Positions 60,717 through 64,000 of a DNA stretch of 64,000 nt are shown in pieces. The stretch lies in contig MNTV01000020.1 of the NCBI GenBank assembly GCA_001917175.1, positions 21,085-85,084 of the forward strand, read 5' to 3'. The DNA comes from Azospirillum sp. 51_20 (GTDB lineage: Bacteria; Pseudomonadota; Alphaproteobacteria; RF32; CAG-239). How positions within the stretch are numbered: position 1 is the stretch's first letter; every line of letters starts with the position of its first letter. The notes beneath the pieces were generated by a model. It did no database searches. It was not told the origin of the DNA and worked only from the letters and a program-made list of their open reading frames with translations. A program made the translations under genes and the position numbers.

Positions 60717-61547
60717 ATAATTAAGCTTAATAATTGTTTCACATACCATGTACTTTGTCACTATTTTGGACAAAAGTCAATTTTTTTCTAAAACCTTGCC
60801 GGCCGATGCGGGCACACGCCTCTCACATGCCAAGACGAGGCATAAAACATCTTGCGGCCGAAGATAAAGCGCAGCGACAGACACAATAAGCATCGGGATA
60901 TTTCGGCCACGGAGCGGTCAACGTCAGATCCTGTTCTTTTGAGCCGGGAACGGAAACCAAAGCAGGTAATGTGCAGTAAACTCGAAGATAACCGGCCGAA
61001 TGACCTGCTCCAATATGCTTACAGAACATATACATTAACCGCAATTGTTTTCCGGCCGCCCCAAAACCGGTGCCGCACGGCGGATAATCCCGCCCTGCCC
61101 CTGCTGTCAAAACGTTTCCGTCAATGCCTGCTTTCCTGTCTGATACTCCGACTCATCGCGCAAACCGAAGCCGCTGTGGTCGACGCTGCAGCTGTCTGTT
61201 TTGTCTTCGCCGTTGGCACAACCGGGCGGGGACTTCTGCTTTGGATATATTTCCATCACCGTTCTTCTTTTTGCCCCTAACCTGTTACACAAGAAATACA
61301 ACACCGGCGAAACACAACCGTTATTTGTTTTTACATTGGCAAGCCATTAAAATCAGCAGCAGAAATCCGTTTTTTTATCCACAAACGCTTAACACATCGC
61401 CAAAGACAGCCGTTGCCTGCGCAAATTTACACAGACAGTTAAAATCTTAACCGTTTAAACCGCCGCCGAACGCTTACCGTGGGCAAAAATCGTTGTTTCC
61501 GCCCTGCCGGGGTCTTGCGCCGCGGCGTTCCGTCTTTGCCGCCGCCG
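60717..61547. other. Gene-poor region with possible coding remnant
   Basis: No intact gene is convincing. On the minus strand, about 61300 to 60830, adjacent frames read CANGEDKTDSCSVDHSGFGLRDESEYQTGKQALTETF (in pieces) and then CGTGFGAAGKQL, ending CVCRCALS. The Cys/Gly pattern faintly recalls the cysteine-rich secreted protein at 54-56 kb, so a decayed relative is possible. Confidence 0.25.
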
Positions 61548-62129
61548 TTATGAACCGCGGCAAACCTTCTCTGCGCCTTTGGCCGCACCTTGTCCGCGTT
61601 CCCTTTTCCGGCCGGCAGCCTCTTCCTCCGTCTGCCCGTAACGGCAGCTTTGTTTTATTTCGTTGATCAGCTCACAGGCCAGTCTGGCAATTTTCGGATT
61701 GTCTACGGCATTGATCAGACGGATGTTTTCGTTGCTCAGCATCGGATCAACCGCCGGGAAAAAACTTCCCGCCATTTTCTGCACTTCCTCAACGGTATGA
61801 AAATTCATCAGCGGCGAATGATTGATCGCGTCTTCATCCATGCCCTGAAAGAAATATTCGACCGGCACCCTGAAAATGCGGGAAAAGTCCCACAACCGGG
61901 AAGCGCCGATCCGGGTGGCGCCGCGCTCATATTTCTGTATCTGCTGAAAAGTCAGCCCCAGCATGCCGGCCACCCGTCCCTGACTGTAATTCAACCGTTT
62001 TCGGCGGAGCAAAAGACGCATACCGACATGAACGTCAACCGGGTTGGGCTGTCCGTCGGCCAGCCGGCCGCGCGAGACTTTTATGGATTTGACGGTTTTG
62101 GCGGAAGATTTTTGGGGAGATTTAAGCAT
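61548..62129 (-). CDS. XRE-family transcriptional regulator, alphaproteobacterial type
   Basis: Encodes 193 residues. The HTH (about 30-95) NPVDVHVGMRLLLRRKRLNYSQGRVAGMLGLTFQQIQKYERGATRIGASRLWDFSRIFRVPVEYFFQG is characteristic of alphaproteobacterial XRE regulators. The C-terminal part has a short effector-like helix region and a basic tail. It lies just downstream of a likely structured RNA with an inverted repeat over its promoter, which is a candidate target (inference). Confidence 0.8.
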   Translation of the reverse strand: MLKSPQKSSAKTVKSIKVSRGRLADGQPNPVDVHVGMRLLLRRKRLNYSQGRVAGMLGLTFQQIQKYERGATRIGASRLWDFSRIFRVPVEYFFQGMDEDAINHSPLMNFHTVEEVQKMAGSFFPAVDPMLSNENIRLINAVDNPKIARLACELINEIKQSCRYGQTEEEAAGRKRERGQGAAKGAEKVCRGS

Positions 62130-62157
62130 AACTCTGTTTCCTGATAAAAATGAATGG

Positions 62158-62370
62158 AAAAAAAATCTCCTCCTTTCGGGTCCCCGAAAGAAGGAAGGAG
62201 TTTTCCATACTACATAGTCAGCAACACTTATTCGTCCTCAAAAGAAGCTCTTGCGAGTCCAATGAAGCTTAGTTCGTTGTACTCCTTCCCTGCTTCCGAG
62301 GAAAAGAATTACAACGGGGTTGTGTGACCATTGTCATCACACTATGTGGGATGGAACTCCCGACAGTTTT
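62158..62370 (-). ncRNA. Candidate structured RNA, family unassigned
   Basis: On the minus strand a roughly 210-nt RNA is predicted, from about 62370 to a terminator at 62158-62205 (CTTTCGGG-GA-CCCGAAAG with CTCCT/AGGAG and T8). The two ends pair over about 18 bp (GGAGTT, CCAT, ACATAGT with ACTATGT, ATGG, AACTCC). Inside are a GTGTGA/TCACAC hairpin and GTTGTA-CTTTTCCT-CGGAAGC-AGGGAAGG-TACAAC. An AAGCT/AGCTT pair forms a third arm. The P1 closing strand shares CTCC with the terminator, so the two may compete. It is not recognisably 6S, SRP, tmRNA or RNase P. Confidence 0.6.
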
Positions 62371-62384
62371 ATAATAATAAACGG

Positions 62385-62415
62385 TTTATGCTTAAAAAAC
62401 CAAGTTAAGCATAAA
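62385..62415. promoter_or_regulatory. Perfect inverted repeat over the RNA promoter
   Basis: TTTATGCTTAA-9 nt-TTAAGCATAAA, an 11-bp perfect palindrome. On the minus strand a TTGGTT -35 lies in its loop and TATTAT (about 62373-62379) is the -10. Position and symmetry suit a dimeric repressor operator. Confidence 0.55.
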
Positions 62416-62438
62416 TCGGTTTTGGTTAATTTCCCCTT

Positions 62439-62457
62439 AAAAAACGCGGTGTTTTTT
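62439..62457. terminator. A/T-stem hairpin
   Basis: AAAAAAC-GCGGT-GTTTTTT. Possible weak bidirectional terminator upstream of the RNA promoter. Confidence 0.45.
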
Positions 62458-62485
62458 GATTAAAAAAAAATACCGCTTCCGGCAA

Positions 62486-62645
62486 GGCGGAGGAGCTTCG
62501 AATACACGACGAGGTGCAGCCGCTTATTTGGCCTGTCTGCGGGCGCACCGACGACCGGTATTACAAAAAAACTCCACCTTGGCAAAATGCTTTAAGGTGG
62601 AGGAGCTTCGAATACACACTAAGATGCAGCCACTTATTTGGCATG
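62486..62645. repeat. Two 50-bp direct repeats with preceding stem-loops
   Basis: Unit 1 (62486-62535) and unit 2 (62596-62645) share GGYGGAGGAGCTTCGAATACAC and GCAGCCRCTTATTTGGCMTG (about 42 of 50 identical; period 110). Each is preceded by a stem (CCGCTT/AAGGCGG; CCACCTT/AAGGTGG). Open frames across it are in different registers for the two units, so it is not coding. Type unknown. Confidence 0.65.
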
Positions 62646-63084
62646 CCTTATTCGTGGCACTCCTCCTTGCAGAAGAGCGCCAACTTTCGCCACAAACACT
62701 TGGCTATGTTTCTTAGTGAGGGATTCGATTCCCCTGGGCTTGAATAATAACGCCGCTGAAAACAGCGACGGTATTTTTATAACACGTCCGCCGCCAAAAT
62801 GCAACCGTTTATTGCACGTTTTCTTTATTTCTATCATTAGCGGGCAGCCGGCAAACGATGTTTTTCCCGTTCTCCCGAAGTCCAAGCGGCAAACGCCGCC
62901 GCGGATAAAAGGCTTTTTTCCCCCAAAAAAATACGAACCGTCCGGAAAGATCCTCACAGATGTCTCCCGGCCAACCGATCCGTTACAAAACCGACATTTG
63001 CCTATCCCCGCTGACATAATACGGCGTGATTCCGACAATCGGCCCCGGCTCGGCCGGGGGTTCTTCACATACGCCTAAGAAGGC
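62646..63084. other. Noncoding flank of IS200 remnant
   Basis: A tRNA T-arm-like GGATTCGATTCCCC at about 62725-62738 lacks a matching acceptor or anticodon arm. The perfect stem CCCCGGC-TCG-GCCGGGG (63043-63059) lies just beyond the transposase 3' end and is a likely IS200 terminal hairpin. Confidence 0.45.
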
Positions 63085-63640
63085 TCAGCCGCACCCAAAT
63101 GACGTATCAGATTTCAACCAAACGCAGATTGTCTGACTCGCCATAAACGGCACAAAGTCCATAATCTGCCGACCAGCCTTCCCGTCTTCTTTTAATTTCT
63201 TCCGTATATGCCCGGCTGTCTTTTGGGTATTCTTTCCGGTCGTATCAACAAGTATCCTTTGCGCCAGAATTCCCGGTTGCCATATCGAAATTTCGCATTT
63301 TCCCATCGTTCATAACCGCTTTTACCTTTCAGACAGCCCCAGAATGAACTTGCGGAATATTCGGGAGGTATCTCCGGCAACATATGAATACGGTCCGAAC
63401 AGACTTCTGCCTCCATTACCGGTATTTCTTTTTGTCTGTACAATTCCTTCAGTATTGAACCTGTTTGTCTGCCTCCGTAAAACGCTTTCCGGCGATATTT
63501 CGGCGCAAAGACAACATGGTATTTTCCGGTTCCATATTGTGTGCGTTATTATATGCATGTTCATAAAAAAACACCTTTGCTTTTTATCAGACAGTTGCCG
63601 GACCGTCGCTTTTGTTCCGACAAAGGATTTTTTCATACGC
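63085..63640 (-). pseudogene. IS200/IS605-type transposase TnpA, frameshifted
   Basis: On the minus strand: HTIWNRK, then (after one shift) YHVVFAPKYRRKAFYGG...ILKELYRQKEIPVMEAEVCSDRIHML with the HUH pair in DRIHML, IPPEYSASSFWGCLKGKS, KFRYGNREFWRKGY, then (after a second shift) VDTTGKNTQKTAGHIRKKLKEDG. In active IS200 relatives the catalytic tyrosine sits in EYIKHQ; here the codon reads CAT (His) in AGHIRKK. Two frameshifts plus loss of the tyrosine make it inactive. It is the longer of the two IS200 remnants here. Confidence 0.82.
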
Positions 63641-64000
63641 TAAGAACAAGGCGTAAAAAAATACAAGAGAAAGAGAAAGAGAAAAAGGAAGAAAAGAAAA
63701 AAGGGAGAAAAGGGGGAGAAGCAACGAAGAAAGTGGAAAAGAGGAAAAAGCAAAGAAAAAAACGGAAAAGGGAAGCGGAAAAACGGAAAAGATGGAAATA
63801 ACGGAAATAAGAAGAACAGAAAGAAGGAAAAGGGAAGCGGAAAATGGGAAGGGCAAAACGGAAAAGATGGAAATAACGGAAATAAGAAGAACAAAAAGAA
63901 AGAAAAGAGAAGCGGAAAAATGGGAAGGGAAAAACGGAAAAGATGGAAATAACGGAAATAAGAAGAACAGAAAGAAGGAAAAGAGAAGCGGAAAAATGGG
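63641..64000 (+). repeat. Purine-rich tract with about 75-bp tandem repeats, cut by window edge
   Basis: Almost only A and G on the plus strand. From about 63784 the unit CGGAAAAGATGGAAATAACGG... recurs at 63784, 63859 and 63935 (spacings 75 and 76) with small variations (GGGAAGCGG versus GAGAAGCGG). Degenerate copies precede it. The array continues beyond base 64000. Confidence 0.85.

Noticed and set aside
62456..62747. Overlapping open frames of 77-86 codons
   Set aside because: They read the two 50-bp repeats in different frames, lack ribosome sites and show no family sequence.
62725..62750. tRNA-like T-arm (GGATTCGATTCCCC)
   Set aside because: No matching acceptor 5' strand, D-arm or anticodon arm within 90 nt upstream; the T-stem has a mismatch.
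63541..63894. Open frames rich in Lys/Glu or Phe/Leu/Ser
   Set aside because: Created by the purine-rich tandem repeat; no coding signal.
1..64000. CRISPR array or cas genes
   Set aside because: No regularly spaced 25-40-bp repeats with unique spacers; the repeats seen are tandem or paired.

Overview
The window looks like chromosome from an uncultured, host-associated alphaproteobacterium (inference). The order MJ0042-type zinc-ribbon protein / ftsE-ftsX / DUF218 protein / plsC, a membrane-anchored coiled-coil protein resembling the N-terminus of alphaproteobacterial M23 peptidases, and an XRE regulator with the alphaproteobacterial QQIQKYERG helix all point that way. Base composition is intermediate by eye and most host genes have clear Shine-Dalgarno sites. 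The cysteine-rich secreted protein near 55 kb resembles surface proteins I associate with gut alphaproteobacteria, from memory only.

Layout. 1-15.2 kb is housekeeping: M23 peptidase N-terminus, ftsB-like gene, lipoprotein, HNH protein, tadA, an rRNA pseudouridine synthase, rsmD, a pair of duplicated small membrane proteins, plsC, DUF218, ftsX, ftsE, zinc-ribbon protein, argS with a coupled lipoprotein, nitroreductase, gapA and pgk. 15.34-15.58 kb is the front half of a decayed IS200-type transposase gene.

15,581-49,407 is a complete-looking Mu-like transposable prophage (33,827 bp). Its ends can be placed to the base: TGTA...TACA termini, transposase-site-like repeats at the same 15-nt distance from both ends, and a 5-bp AAAGG target duplication. 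It sits inside the IS200 gene, whose back half resumes at 49,413. The prophage order is repressor, Ner, MuA, MuB, early genes, GemA, Mor, small genes, endolysin/holin, DksA-like, terminase, portal, head morphogenesis, protease, capsid, sheath/tube, tape measure, baseplate, three paralogous glycine-rich tail-tip genes, spanins, Dam-type methylase. Two operons, lysis/packaging and protease/head, carry an identical dyad at a fixed distance from the -10, suggesting a shared Mor/C-type activator. The tape-measure gene is split by a one-base frameshift, so the prophage may be defective.

49.4-64 kb returns to host or accessory DNA: a pyrimidine-rich tract, an M29 aminopeptidase, two paralogous secreted proteins (one with a Bacteroidetes-style promoter), the cysteine-rich secreted protein, an orphan LuxR-type response regulator, dCMP deaminase, enolase, small hypothetical genes, an XRE regulator, a strong candidate for an unassigned structured RNA (62.16-62.37 kb), a second decayed IS200, and a 75-bp purine-rich tandem repeat running off the right edge.

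The most unusual features are the poly-G tracts (G9 and G8) between the tail-tip paralogs. Each keeps open a short reading frame whose stop overlaps the next gene's ATG. The second is the structured RNA with a perfect inverted repeat around its probable promoter.
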